64,000 nt of DNA from Candidatus Limnocylindrales bacterium (GTDB lineage: Bacteria; Desulfobacterota; Binatia; UBA1149; CAITLU01). The DNA lies in the NCBI GenBank assembly GCA_035571835.1, contig DATNBU010000024.1, positions 62,001 through 126,000 on the forward strand. The letters are read 5' to 3'. The notes beneath the pieces are model-generated. The model did no database searches and was not told the origin of the DNA. It saw only the letters and a program-made list of their open reading frames with translations. This document shows positions 46,585-54,939 of this stretch, piece by piece. The first letter of the stretch is position 1. Every line of letters begins with the position of its first letter. The position numbers and the translations under genes are program-made.

Positions 46585-49500
46585 ATGAAGCCTCGCTCGA
46601 ACGTATCCGCATTCCTTCTCAGTACATTCGGCGTCTCCATCGCGATGGCGATGACCGCTTTTCCGGCCTTCGCGATCACCAACGACCAGCAGGGCTGTGT
46701 GAACGCGATCAACAAGGCCGGCGCCAAGGTCGCGGCCACGCAGGGCAAAGACAACGCCGCGTGCGTCAAGGCGGCGGGTTCCGGGAATCTGGAAATGCAG
46801 ACCACCGACCAGTGCGTGATGGCCGACAACAAGGGCAAGGTCGCGGGCGCAGAAACGAAGACGACCGACGCCGAGTCGTCGAAGTGCAGTCCGCCGCTGC
46901 CGGCGATCGCGTTCACCGGTGCCGCAACGGCAAACACGGCAGCGATCAGCGAAGAGGTTGCACTGCTGAGCGCGATCTACGGATCCACGGTCCACACCGC
47001 GATGCTGACCGATCATGACGGCGCCGCGTGCCAGGCCGCCGTGACGAAGTCGTACGAGAAGCTCGGATCGACGCGGCTCAAGGCGTTCAACGGGTGCAAG
47101 AAGGACTTTCTCAAGTCGAACCCGGGGGCGACCGCGGTTCAGCTCCAGGTCTGTCTGACAACGCCGAGCTCTGCCGATCCGAAAGGCAAGGTCAGCGGCG
47201 CGACCACCAAGCTGTCGGATACCGTCACGGCGAAATGCGCCGGCGTCGCTCTGGCGACGGCATTTCCGGGCTGCTCTGCCCAGGCCGGCTCGGCCGCGAC
47301 CCTGTCCGCATGCGTGGCGCGTAACGTCGAGTGCCGCATGTGCCTGATGACCAACGCCATGGACAACCTTTCGACTCCCTGCGACCAGTTCGACGACGGC
47401 GTCGTGAACCAGACGTGCCGCCAGTGCGGCAACGGCCTCGCCGAAGCGCCCGAGCCTTGCGACACGGCCGGCGACTCCGCATCCTGCGATTCCGACTGCA
47501 CGACCATTTCTTGCGGCGACGCGCATACCAACCTTGCAGCCGGCGAAGCGTGCGACGCCGGCACTGAAACCGCCGCCTGCGATGACGACTGCTCGCTGCC
47601 TTCGTGCGGCGACGGCAACCTGAACACTGCTGCCGGCGAAGTCTGCGACGACGGCAACGCCACCAACGGCGACGGCTGCGACAACAACTGCACCGTCTCG
47701 GCCTGCGGCAACGGGATTGCGGCCGGCAGCGAAGCCTGCGACGACGGCAATACCGTCAATACCGACGCGTGCCTCAATACCTGCGTGGTCGCGACCTGCG
47801 GCGACGGCGTCCGCTGCAACGGTGCCGGATGCGTCAGCGGCCCGTCCGGCGGGGCGGAATCCTGCGACGACGGCAACGGCCTGAACACCGACAACTGCCT
47901 CACCAACTGCGCGGCAGCGACCTGCGGTGACGGCAACCTCTGCAGCTCGCCGGGCTGCACGACCGGTCCGACCGGCGGCCTCGAGCAGTGCGACAACGAC
48001 GGTTCCAACAGCAACGTCACGCCCAATGCGTGCCGCACCAACTGCAAGCTCCCGACCTGCGGCGACGGCGTGACCGACGCGGGCGAAGGCTGCGACGACG
48101 CGAACGCGGTCAACACCGATCACTGTCTGAATACCTGCGTGGTTGCGACCTGCGGCGACGGCGTCCGGTGCAACGGCGCGGGTTGCGTGAGCGGCCCGTC
48201 CGGAGGCGCAGAGGCCTGTGACGATGCCAACGGTTCGAATACCGACAGCTGCCTGACCAACTGTGCCGCGGCGACCTGCGGCGACGGCAATCTCTGCAGC
48301 ACGCCGGGCTGCACGACCGGTCCGACCGGCGGCGTCGAGCAGTGCGACAACGACGGCTCCAACAGCAACGTCACGCCCAACGCGTGCCGCACCAACTGCA
48401 AGCTCGCGAGCTGCGGCGACGGAGTCACCGACGCCGGTGAAGGCTGCGACGACGGCAATGCTGTCAACACCGACCATTGTCTGAACAGCTGCGTGGTCGC
48501 CACGTGCGGCGACGGCGTCAAGTGCAACGGCGCCGGCTGCGTCAGCGGCCCGAGCGGCGGCGCGGAGGCCTGCGACGACGGCAACGGCCTGAACACCGAC
48601 AACTGCCTTACGACCTGCGCATCGGCGGCCTGCGGCGACGGATTCCTGTGCAGTGCCCCTGGGTGCACGACCGGTCCGAGCGGCGGCGTCGAGCAGTGCG
48701 ACAACGACGGCTCCAACAGCAACGTCACGCCGAACGCCTGCCGCACCACGTGCCGCACTGCTTTCTGTGGCGACAACGTCACGGACGCCGGCGAGACCTG
48801 CGACAGCGGCGGCGTGAACACCGTGTCGTGCGACTCCAACTGCACGTCCGTCGCGTGCGGCGACGGCTTCATCAACTCCGCGGCAGGCGAAACCTGCGAC
48901 GGCGGAGGCGAAACCCTGACGTGCGATGCCAACTGCACGGCCAGGGTCTGCGGCGACGGCACGATCAACACGACCGCCGGCGAAATCTGCGACGACGGCA
49001 ACACCGCCAGCGGCGACGGCTGCTCGTCGACGTGCCAGAGCGGTGCGGGTTCGGGCGAATCCGATCCTGGATGCCCCAATCTCGGCGAGCTGGTGCTGTA
49101 CTCGCACGACAGCCTCGACGCGTGCACGAGCAACGCGGACTGCACGGTCCCTCGCACGTGCAACACGTCGATCGGCTACTGCACGACGGTTGCCGACCTC
49201 GACAGCGGCTGGACCGGCAACGCGCACAACTCCGACATCAACGATGGAGTCGCGACACGCGCGTACCTCGTTTGTGAAGGACCGCCGTCGCCCGGCTGCG
49301 GCCAATGCGAAGTGGCGGGAATCGATCCGTCGACGGACAACTGCCGCTGCTCGAACAATTCGCGAACGGTGTGTGACGAACCATTCGCGTCTGCGGTGAG
49401 CGAATGCCCGGCGTGCGTCGGCGGCTCGGGAGTCAACGGCAACACGTGCACGAGTAATACCGACTGCAATTTCCCGACATGCGCCGGCCGCTGCTCGGGT

Positions 49501-50919
49501 AACTCGGCCTTTACCTGTACGACGAACGCGGACTGCCATACTCCGGTCACTCCGACGAACGTCGGCAACTGCTCGACGTCGACGGCGCCGAACTTCAAGA
49601 AGAAGTGCGGAAACGGAACGTTCTGCGACACCAACGCCGACTGTATCGGCACGTGCTCGGGCCAGGCGAGCTGCGAGTGCTTCTTCGGCGCTCCGTTCCC
49701 GCTCAACTCGGCCGGCACGGCGGTGTGCGTCGTCAACCGCTTCGCCAACGATATCAGCGGTACGGCCAACGTCGATCTCGGCTCGGGCGACATCACGGCC
49801 AACCTGCGCACGCGCATCTACCTCGGCATCACGCAGGCCAAGCCGTGTCCGGTCTGCGGCGGCAAGTGCAGCATTCTGACGACCAAGACGTGCGCGAACA
49901 ATTCGGACTGCCTTGCGGGGCAAGGCACGTGCGGCTCGTACGACCCCGTCGCCAGCGACGGGCTCCGTGGCGGCACGTGCAGCGGCGGCATCAACACCGG
50001 CCTGTCGTGCGATGCGACGGCGACCAACGCGACGTTCCCGGCACGAAGCAGCGGAGGCGTAGCGCAGCTTCCGGGTGGAGGCTCCTACAGCCTCGACTGC
50101 ATGCCGAGCGACGGAGCCAACGTCTCGGGAACGGGTCTCGTCATCGATCTGGAGCAGACGACGGGCACGTCGACCTTGCCGTCGACTCTGGACTGCGACG
50201 CTGCCGGTCCCGGGACCGACCTGTGCCCGTGCCTGCAGTGTTCGAAGGACAAGACGAGAGGCTGCTCATCGGACGCCCAGTGCGCCACGCAGGGCCGGTT
50301 CTGTTCCGCCTTCAACGACCCGACCACGTTCAACTGCACGACGAACAGCGACTGCACGCTCGTCAACACGGGCACCTGCACGCTGCTGAGCAACACGAAG
50401 TGCTCGAACGCGTCCACGCTGAGCTGCACGACCAACGCCCAATGCGGGATGCAGCCGGGCGGGACATGCACGCTCTCGACATGTTCGTCGCCGGGCATCG
50501 GTGACATCCCGCAACCGAACAAGTGCACGAGCGGACTCTGTGAGGACATCGGCGACGGGTTCAACGGCCGATGCACGGTCGGACCGGACCAGGGCTACTG
50601 CGACGGCCTGCTGCGCATCGACGGGACGGGCATGAACGCGTGCGCTTCGAACTTCGATTGCACGAACGGGGATCACTGCACGCTGTCGCAGCGCAGGCTG
50701 TGCTTCCTCGATCCGATCGTCGCGGTCGGCGATCCTGATCCGAGCTTCCCGATTGCGGGCTCGACCTTCTGTGTACCGCCGACCGAGTTCCCGGCGATCA
50801 ATACGGTGGCCGGACTGCCGGGACCGGGCCGCGTGATCAGCCAGGGCGGCGCGACCACGTTCTGCACGACGGACCACAACGTCCAGTACACGCCGGGCGG
50901 CATCCCGGCCTGCCCGTAA
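46585..50919 (+). CDS. giant secreted Cys-rich protein with Myxo-type Cys repeats, paralogue C
   Basis: A 1444-residue exported protein, the largest of three paralogues. After a signal peptide (VSIAMAMTAFPAFA) comes a helical Cys region to ~275. Residues ~275-822 are tandem DUF4215/myxobacterial Cys repeats (CGDG...GE.CDDGN...DGC...C). This array includes three copies of an exact 118-residue super-repeat. There is no poly-Thr linker; a short SGAGSGESDPGC joins to the ~600-residue CxxNxDC module shared with A and B. The last ~70 codons are almost identical to A at the DNA level. A strong terminator follows. Function unknown; a secreted or surface adhesive or binding role is an inference. Confidence 0.88.
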   Translation: MKPRSNVSAFLLSTFGVSIAMAMTAFPAFAITNDQQGCVNAINKAGAKVAATQGKDNAACVKAAGSGNLEMQTTDQCVMADNKGKVAGAETKTTDAESSKCSPPLPAIAFTGAATANTAAISEEVALLSAIYGSTVHTAMLTDHDGAACQAAVTKSYEKLGSTRLKAFNGCKKDFLKSNPGATAVQLQVCLTTPSSADPKGKVSGATTKLSDTVTAKCAGVALATAFPGCSAQAGSAATLSACVARNVECRMCLMTNAMDNLSTPCDQFDDGVVNQTCRQCGNGLAEAPEPCDTAGDSASCDSDCTTISCGDAHTNLAAGEACDAGTETAACDDDCSLPSCGDGNLNTAAGEVCDDGNATNGDGCDNNCTVSACGNGIAAGSEACDDGNTVNTDACLNTCVVATCGDGVRCNGAGCVSGPSGGAESCDDGNGLNTDNCLTNCAAATCGDGNLCSSPGCTTGPTGGLEQCDNDGSNSNVTPNACRTNCKLPTCGDGVTDAGEGCDDANAVNTDHCLNTCVVATCGDGVRCNGAGCVSGPSGGAEACDDANGSNTDSCLTNCAAATCGDGNLCSTPGCTTGPTGGVEQCDNDGSNSNVTPNACRTNCKLASCGDGVTDAGEGCDDGNAVNTDHCLNSCVVATCGDGVKCNGAGCVSGPSGGAEACDDGNGLNTDNCLTTCASAACGDGFLCSAPGCTTGPSGGVEQCDNDGSNSNVTPNACRTTCRTAFCGDNVTDAGETCDSGGVNTVSCDSNCTSVACGDGFINSAAGETCDGGGETLTCDANCTARVCGDGTINTTAGEICDDGNTASGDGCSSTCQSGAGSGESDPGCPNLGELVLYSHDSLDACTSNADCTVPRTCNTSIGYCTTVADLDSGWTGNAHNSDINDGVATRAYLVCEGPPSPGCGQCEVAGIDPSTDNCRCSNNSRTVCDEPFASAVSECPACVGGSGVNGNTCTSNTDCNFPTCAGRCSGNSAFTCTTNADCHTPVTPTNVGNCSTSTAPNFKKKCGNGTFCDTNADCIGTCSGQASCECFFGAPFPLNSAGTAVCVVNRFANDISGTANVDLGSGDITANLRTRIYLGITQAKPCPVCGGKCSILTTKTCANNSDCLAGQGTCGSYDPVASDGLRGGTCSGGINTGLSCDATATNATFPARSSGGVAQLPGGGSYSLDCMPSDGANVSGTGLVIDLEQTTGTSTLPSTLDCDAAGPGTDLCPCLQCSKDKTRGCSSDAQCATQGRFCSAFNDPTTFNCTTNSDCTLVNTGTCTLLSNTKCSNASTLSCTTNAQCGMQPGGTCTLSTCSSPGIGDIPQPNKCTSGLCEDIGDGFNGRCTVGPDQGYCDGLLRIDGTGMNACASNFDCTNGDHCTLSQRRLCFLDPIVAVGDPDPSFPIAGSTFCVPPTEFPAINTVAGLPGPGRVISQGGATTFCTTDHNVQYTPGGIPACP
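47797..48810 (+). repeat. 354-bp super-repeat in paralogue C
   Basis: Equivalent codons (TGC of CGDGV(R/K)CNGAGC) occur at 47797, 48151 and 48505, an exact 354-bp period. Units 1 and 2 are complete; unit 3 diverges after ~300 bp. This points to recent in-frame tandem amplification. Confidence 0.88.
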
Positions 50920-50942
50920 GTCGCTGCCAGGCGGCTGAAGCG

Positions 50943-50978
50943 AAAACGCCCCGCTGTGATTTCACAGCGGGGCGTTTT
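50943..50978 (+). terminator. intrinsic terminator after paralogue C
   Basis: AAAACGCCCCGCTGTGA, TT, TCACAGCGGGGCGTTTT: a 17-bp perfect stem flanked by A and T runs. Confidence 0.92.
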
Positions 50979-51297
50979 GCTTTTGGATCCGCGGCCCTTC
51001 GTTTGTGCAGCACCGGTTTGATGGTTGCCGGTATTGTGGTTTTTGCCACAACGAGGAAGCACGCCGCCATGATCGCCGTGCTGTGGATAACTGTCCGGCG
51101 TCGCCTGCAAACACCTGTTCGTCGCCGCGAACTCCATGCTCCGACGGCCGAAGCTTCGGCAGCATATGCACGTTCCGGGATATCAGCGCTCGGCGCGTGA
51201 ACGTCGTAACGTCGCGCCGACATGCGGCCATGTCATTGACCGTCCGGCGCCGCTTTCGATACGCGTGGTGCATCCCGATCCGCTCTGGAGTGCGCCG
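50979..51297. other. gene-free spacer before XRE gene
   Basis: About 320 bp with no convincing gene. A small hairpin TTGTGG/CCACAA (51034-51051) is present. A weak Shine-Dalgarno CTGGAG at 51285-51290 belongs to the XRE gene. Confidence 0.35.
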
Positions 51298-51555
51298 ATG
51301 AAAACCAAGCTTTCGAAGATTCTCTACGACAAGGGCTGGACCGAAATGGAGCTTTCGCGGCGCACGGGTCTCGCGCAGAGTTACATCAACCGGGTCAAGA
51401 ACGCGCGCGTCGTGCCGACGGTCCGCACCGCGCTCAAGATCTGCCGTGCGCTCAACGTCGCCGTCGAGGACGCGTTCGTCTACGAGGACAAGCCGTACGG
51501 TGTCACGCATTCCGTGTATTTTCCGAGCTCCCACGCCCTGGTCGCCGAGGACTGA
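51298..51555 (+). CDS. XRE-family small DNA-binding protein
   Basis: An 85-residue protein with an N-terminal helix-turn-helix of XRE/Cro type (LSKILYDKGWTEMELSRRTG, LAQSYINRVKNARVVP, then TALKICRALNVAVEDAFVY). There is no further domain beyond a ~17-residue tail. The frame is open to 51136, but the ATG at 51298 with CTGGAG fits the domain start. It stands alone between paralogue C and dus; its target is unknown. Confidence 0.85.
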   Translation: MKTKLSKILYDKGWTEMELSRRTGLAQSYINRVKNARVVPTVRTALKICRALNVAVEDAFVYEDKPYGVTHSVYFPSSHALVAED

Positions 51556-51659
51556 CGCGGGCGGGCGGCAATTCGGCCGCGGCCCGGACTCGGTGGTTTC
51601 TCCGGGGCCGGATTCGGGGCAATTCGGCCGCGGGCCGGATTTGAGATAGACGACCGGTG

Positions 51660-52745
51660 ATGGAGCCCGGGCTGCTGAGGCCGCTTTCGATCGGACCGGT
51701 CGTCACGCGCACCAACCTCATCCTTTCACCGATGTCGGGAGTGACCGACTGCGCGTTCCGCACCACCGTGCTCGAGGCCAGCGGTCGGGATGCCGTCGGC
51801 CTGCTCGTCAGCGAATTCGTCGCGGCGGAAGGCCTTTCGCGCGACAACGCCAAGACCATCGCGATGCTCCGCTACCAGGAAGTCGAGCGGCCGTTCTCGA
51901 TCCAGATCTTCGGCGCCGACGTCGACCGCATGGTGCGTGCCGCCGAGATGGTCGAGGAGATCGGCGCCGACATCGTCGACATCAACTGCGGTTGCCCGGC
52001 GCCGAAGGTCGTTCGTCGCGGAGGCGGCGCCCAGCTGATGCGCACACCCGACGTGCTGCGCGACATCCTCGTCGCGGTGCGTGCCGCGGTCTCCATCCCG
52101 GTAACGGTCAAGATCCGCGCCGGCTGGGACGATGCCAGCCGCAACGCCGTCGAAGTCGCACGCATGGTCGAAGGCGAAGGCGCGGCGATGCTGGCGGTGC
52201 ACGGGCGCACCCGGCTCCAGCTCTACAGCGGCGAATCCGACTGGAACCTGATCGGCGAGGTCGCGAGCCGGCTCTCGATCCCGGTGATCGGTAGCGGTGA
52301 CGTCATCGATGCCGAAGGCGCGCTCGAGCGGCTGCGCGGCGGTTACGCCGACGGTGTGATGATCGGCCGCGGCGCGATCTCCAACCCGTGGATCTTCGGA
52401 CAGACGCTCGCGCTCGCGAATGGATACGAGGTCCGCGACCCGTCCACGCTCGAGCGCATCGCGATCCTCGAACACTTTGCCGGCTCGCTTGCCGAAACCA
52501 AGGACCTGCGGGCCTATCTCGGTCGCCTGCGCGGGCTTGCGTGTCACATGGCCAAGGGTCTTCCGGGCGGCGCGGCCACAAGGCGCGTGCTCGGCAAGGC
52601 GACGCTTCCCGCCGACATCCTGCGCATCGTGCGCGAGTTCCTGCTCGAAGGCCGCCGCTTCGAAGAGCTCGTCGAAGACGACGCCCGCCTCCCGGTGATG
52701 CCGACTGCTGACGCCGACGGCGATGCGATCGCCGAAGTCGCCTGA
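51660..52745 (+). CDS. dus: tRNA-dihydrouridine synthase (DusB-like)
   Basis: A 361-residue FMN enzyme that reduces uridines in tRNA. Seen: the N-terminal LILSPMSGVTDCAFR, FSIQIFGADVDRMVRAAEM, the catalytic-Cys signature DIVDINCGCPAPKVVRRGGGAQLM, VKIRAGWDD, AVHGRTRLQLYSGESDW and VIGSGDVID / GVMIGRGAISNPWIF. ATG at 51660 (GTG at 51657 is directly before). It is 17 bp from the PTPS gene. Direct repeats of GGCAATTCGGCCGCGG occur at 51567 and 51618 upstream. Confidence 0.93.
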   Translation: MEPGLLRPLSIGPVVTRTNLILSPMSGVTDCAFRTTVLEASGRDAVGLLVSEFVAAEGLSRDNAKTIAMLRYQEVERPFSIQIFGADVDRMVRAAEMVEEIGADIVDINCGCPAPKVVRRGGGAQLMRTPDVLRDILVAVRAAVSIPVTVKIRAGWDDASRNAVEVARMVEGEGAAMLAVHGRTRLQLYSGESDWNLIGEVASRLSIPVIGSGDVIDAEGALERLRGGYADGVMIGRGAISNPWIFGQTLALANGYEVRDPSTLERIAILEHFAGSLAETKDLRAYLGRLRGLACHMAKGLPGGAATRRVLGKATLPADILRIVREFLLEGRRFEELVEDDARLPVMPTADADGDAIAEVA

Positions 52746-52762
52746 CAAAACGGAGTCTGCGG

Positions 52763-53251
52763 ATGCAGTCGAGCTTCGAGGTCTTCGTCAGCAAGGAATC
52801 CTTCAAGTTCAATGCGGCGCATTTCATCGCGTATCCGGGTTTCCGCGAGCGCCTGCACGGGCACAACTACCGCGTGTCGGTGCGGATGGAAGGTCCGGTC
52901 GGCGACGACGGCTACGTCGTCGATTTCGGCGACATCAAGCGCGCGACCCGCGAAGTCTGTGCGACGCTGAATGAGCGCGTGATCGTCCCGATGCTGTCGG
53001 ACGTGCTGAAGATCGAAGTCGACGCCACGGAAGTCCGCATGACCTGCGAGGACGGCATGCGCTTTTCGTTTCCGCTCGGCGACTGCGTGCTGCTCGACAT
53101 CCGGCATTCGTCGGCCGAAGAGCTTGCGGCGTTTCTCGGCGAGCGTCTGAAGTCCGAGCTTCCGATCCTCGCGCGCCGCGGCGTGCGCGTCCTCGAAGTC
53201 GGCGTGGCCGAAGCTCCGGGTCAGGAAGCCCGCTTCCGGATCGAGCTGTGA
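52763..53251 (+). CDS. 6-pyruvoyltetrahydropterin synthase family protein, PTPS-III-like
   Basis: A 162-residue PTPS-fold enzyme. The zinc ligands H20 (FNAAHF) and H32/H34 (LHGHNY) are present. The catalytic Cys of QueD (CxxxHGH) is Arg28 and the adjacent residue is Glu29 (GFRERLHGH). In PTPS-III proteins a Glu replaces or abuts that Cys, and the enzyme makes the folate precursor 6-hydroxymethyldihydropterin in place of FolB. So it may serve folate rather than queuosine. It is co-transcribed with dus, and its stop overlaps the cytochrome gene (GTGA). Confidence 0.82.
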   Translation: MQSSFEVFVSKESFKFNAAHFIAYPGFRERLHGHNYRVSVRMEGPVGDDGYVVDFGDIKRATREVCATLNERVIVPMLSDVLKIEVDATEVRMTCEDGMRFSFPLGDCVLLDIRHSSAEELAAFLGERLKSELPILARRGVRVLEVGVAEAPGQEARFRIEL

Positions 53252-53526
53252 TCCGTCGCGGCGCGGCCGCAGCATTGGTGTGCGCGCTGCTCGCGGGCGG
53301 CTGTGCAGGTCCACTGCCCGAAGAAGGCAGCGCCGATGCGCGGCTGTATTCCGACCGATGCGGCACCTGCCACCGCGCGTATCAGCCGAAGACGCTGACT
53401 CCGGCGATGTGGCGCGTGCAGGTCGAGCGCATGGACAAGAAATTTCTCGAGGCGAGGGTGCCGCCGCCGACAGCTGCCGAGCGCGACCGCATTCTCGCGT
53501 ATCTTACGCGCAACGCGGGCGGCTGA
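53248..53526 (+). CDS. lipoprotein cytochrome c-like protein
   Basis: A 92-residue protein. A GTG start at 53248 overlaps the PTPS stop. A lipobox (LAGGC, Cys19) marks it as a membrane lipoprotein, and one haem-binding motif CGTCH lies at residues 38-42. Met residues after it (PAMWRVQ, ERMDKKF) could be the sixth ligand. It is small but within the range of mono-haem c-type cytochromes. Partners are not visible. Convergent with pepP with 3 bp between the stops. Confidence 0.78.
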   Translation: MIRRGAAAALVCALLAGGCAGPLPEEGSADARLYSDRCGTCHRAYQPKTLTPAMWRVQVERMDKKFLEARVPPPTAAERDRILAYLTRNAGG

Positions 53527-53529
53527 CGG

Positions 53530-54894
53530 TCACGCCTTCGCTGCCAACGGCTTCGCGGCGGACGGCTTTGCGGCGAGCGCGCGCTTGCGGATCTTTTCGA
53601 TCTCGCCGCGACCCTTGATTACGTCGCTCGTCATGATTTCGCGGCCGCCGGCCGTCACCAGGATGTCATCCTCGATGCGGATGCCGACGCCGCGGAACTT
53701 CTCGTCGACCAGCAGGTCGCTGCGCACGTAGAGACCGGGCTCGACGGTCAGCACCATGCCTTCCTCGAGCACGCGCGAGCTTCCGGACGTGCGGTAGCTG
53801 CCGGCGTCGTGCACGTCCATGCCGAGCCAGTGACTGGTGTTGTGCATGTAGAACGGCGTGTACGCGTTGCGCTCGATGCATTCGTCGACGGTACCGGTCA
53901 GCAGCCCGATCGAGATCAGACCTTCGACCAGCACGCGAAGCGCGGTGCGATGGACTTCCTCAATGGCGATGCCGGGGCGCACGGCCTCGATCGATGCCTC
54001 CTGGGCCGCAAGCGCGATGTCGTAGAGCTCCGCCTGGCCGGCGCTGAACGACGCGCCGACGGGGAACGTTCGCGTGATGTCGGCGCAGTAGCCGCCGTAC
54101 TCTCCGGCCGCGTCGACGAGCAGCAGCTCGCCGTCGGCAAGCGCGCGGTCGTTGCTGGTGTAGTGCAGCACGGTCGCGTTGGCGCCGCCGGCACAGATGC
54201 TGCCGTACGCAGGCCCGGTGCAGCCGCCGTAGCGGAACTCGTACTCGAGAAGCGCCTGCGCCTGGTACTCGGTCTGGCCCGGACGCAACGTTTCCATCAG
54301 CCGCATGTGCGCGGCCGCACTGATGCGGCCCGCCTCGCGCATACGATCGATCTCCTCGGGCCGTTTGTGCAGGCGGAATTCGGCCAGCAGCGCCGTGGCT
54401 TCGCTGACTACGATCGGGTCGCCGCCGCGCCGCGGCCGTTCGGCGTTGGCCTCATGCACCAGCTCGAGAACGCGCTGGTTGACGTGCGGATCGCGGCTGT
54501 GTGCGTAAAAGAGCCGGTCGGCGCGCCGAAGCTGCCGGAGCAGCACTGCCCACGTCTCTTCGATCGGGAACGCATGGTCAGCGCCGTAGGTTTCGCGCGC
54601 GCCTTCGACGCCCGCGCGTTTTCCGGTCCACGTCTCGGACTTCTCGTCGCGCGCGCGTACGCACAGCGTAAAGCCGTCTTCTTCCTTGCCGTGATTCGAC
54701 AGCAGCAGCGCGCAAGGCTCCTCGAAGCCGCTGAGGTAGCGCACGTTGGTGTCGGGACGATACGTGTAGTGGACGTCGTTGGCGTACACCGCCTCCGGCG
54801 TCTCGGGGAGGAACAGAACCGCGCCGTCGAGCGCGGCGCGCACTGCCGCTCGCCGCTCGGCAAACGCTTTGGGCGGCGGACCGTGAAGAGTCAT
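53530..54894 (-). CDS. pepP: Xaa-Pro aminopeptidase
   Basis: A 454-residue M24 metallopeptidase that removes N-terminal residues before proline. The N-terminal domain opens AFAERRAAVRAALDGAVLFL. The metal ligands are visible: two Asp in LLVDAAGEYGGYCADITRTF, His in NTSHWLGMDVHDAG, Glu in LTVEPGLYV and in GIRIEDDILVT. The Ala/Lys-rich C-terminus (AAKPSAAKPLAAKA) is a short simple repeat. Confidence 0.93.
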   Translation of the reverse strand: MTLHGPPPKAFAERRAAVRAALDGAVLFLPETPEAVYANDVHYTYRPDTNVRYLSGFEEPCALLLSNHGKEEDGFTLCVRARDEKSETWTGKRAGVEGARETYGADHAFPIEETWAVLLRQLRRADRLFYAHSRDPHVNQRVLELVHEANAERPRRGGDPIVVSEATALLAEFRLHKRPEEIDRMREAGRISAAAHMRLMETLRPGQTEYQAQALLEYEFRYGGCTGPAYGSICAGGANATVLHYTSNDRALADGELLLVDAAGEYGGYCADITRTFPVGASFSAGQAELYDIALAAQEASIEAVRPGIAIEEVHRTALRVLVEGLISIGLLTGTVDECIERNAYTPFYMHNTSHWLGMDVHDAGSYRTSGSSRVLEEGMVLTVEPGLYVRSDLLVDEKFRGVGIRIEDDILVTAGGREIMTSDVIKGRGEIEKIRKRALAAKPSAAKPLAAKA

Positions 54895-54939
54895 TTCGAA
54901 TTCTCCTGAATGGTGCTCGGCATGTGTCGACCTGCGCGC

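Noticed and set aside
46399-49923. 1174-codon open frame antisense to paralogue C, and similar long antisense frames elsewhere
   Set aside because: It runs opposite a gene with a signal peptide and conserved Cys modules. Such frames arise from the strong GC and codon bias; the Ala/Arg/Gly-rich product has no plausible fold.
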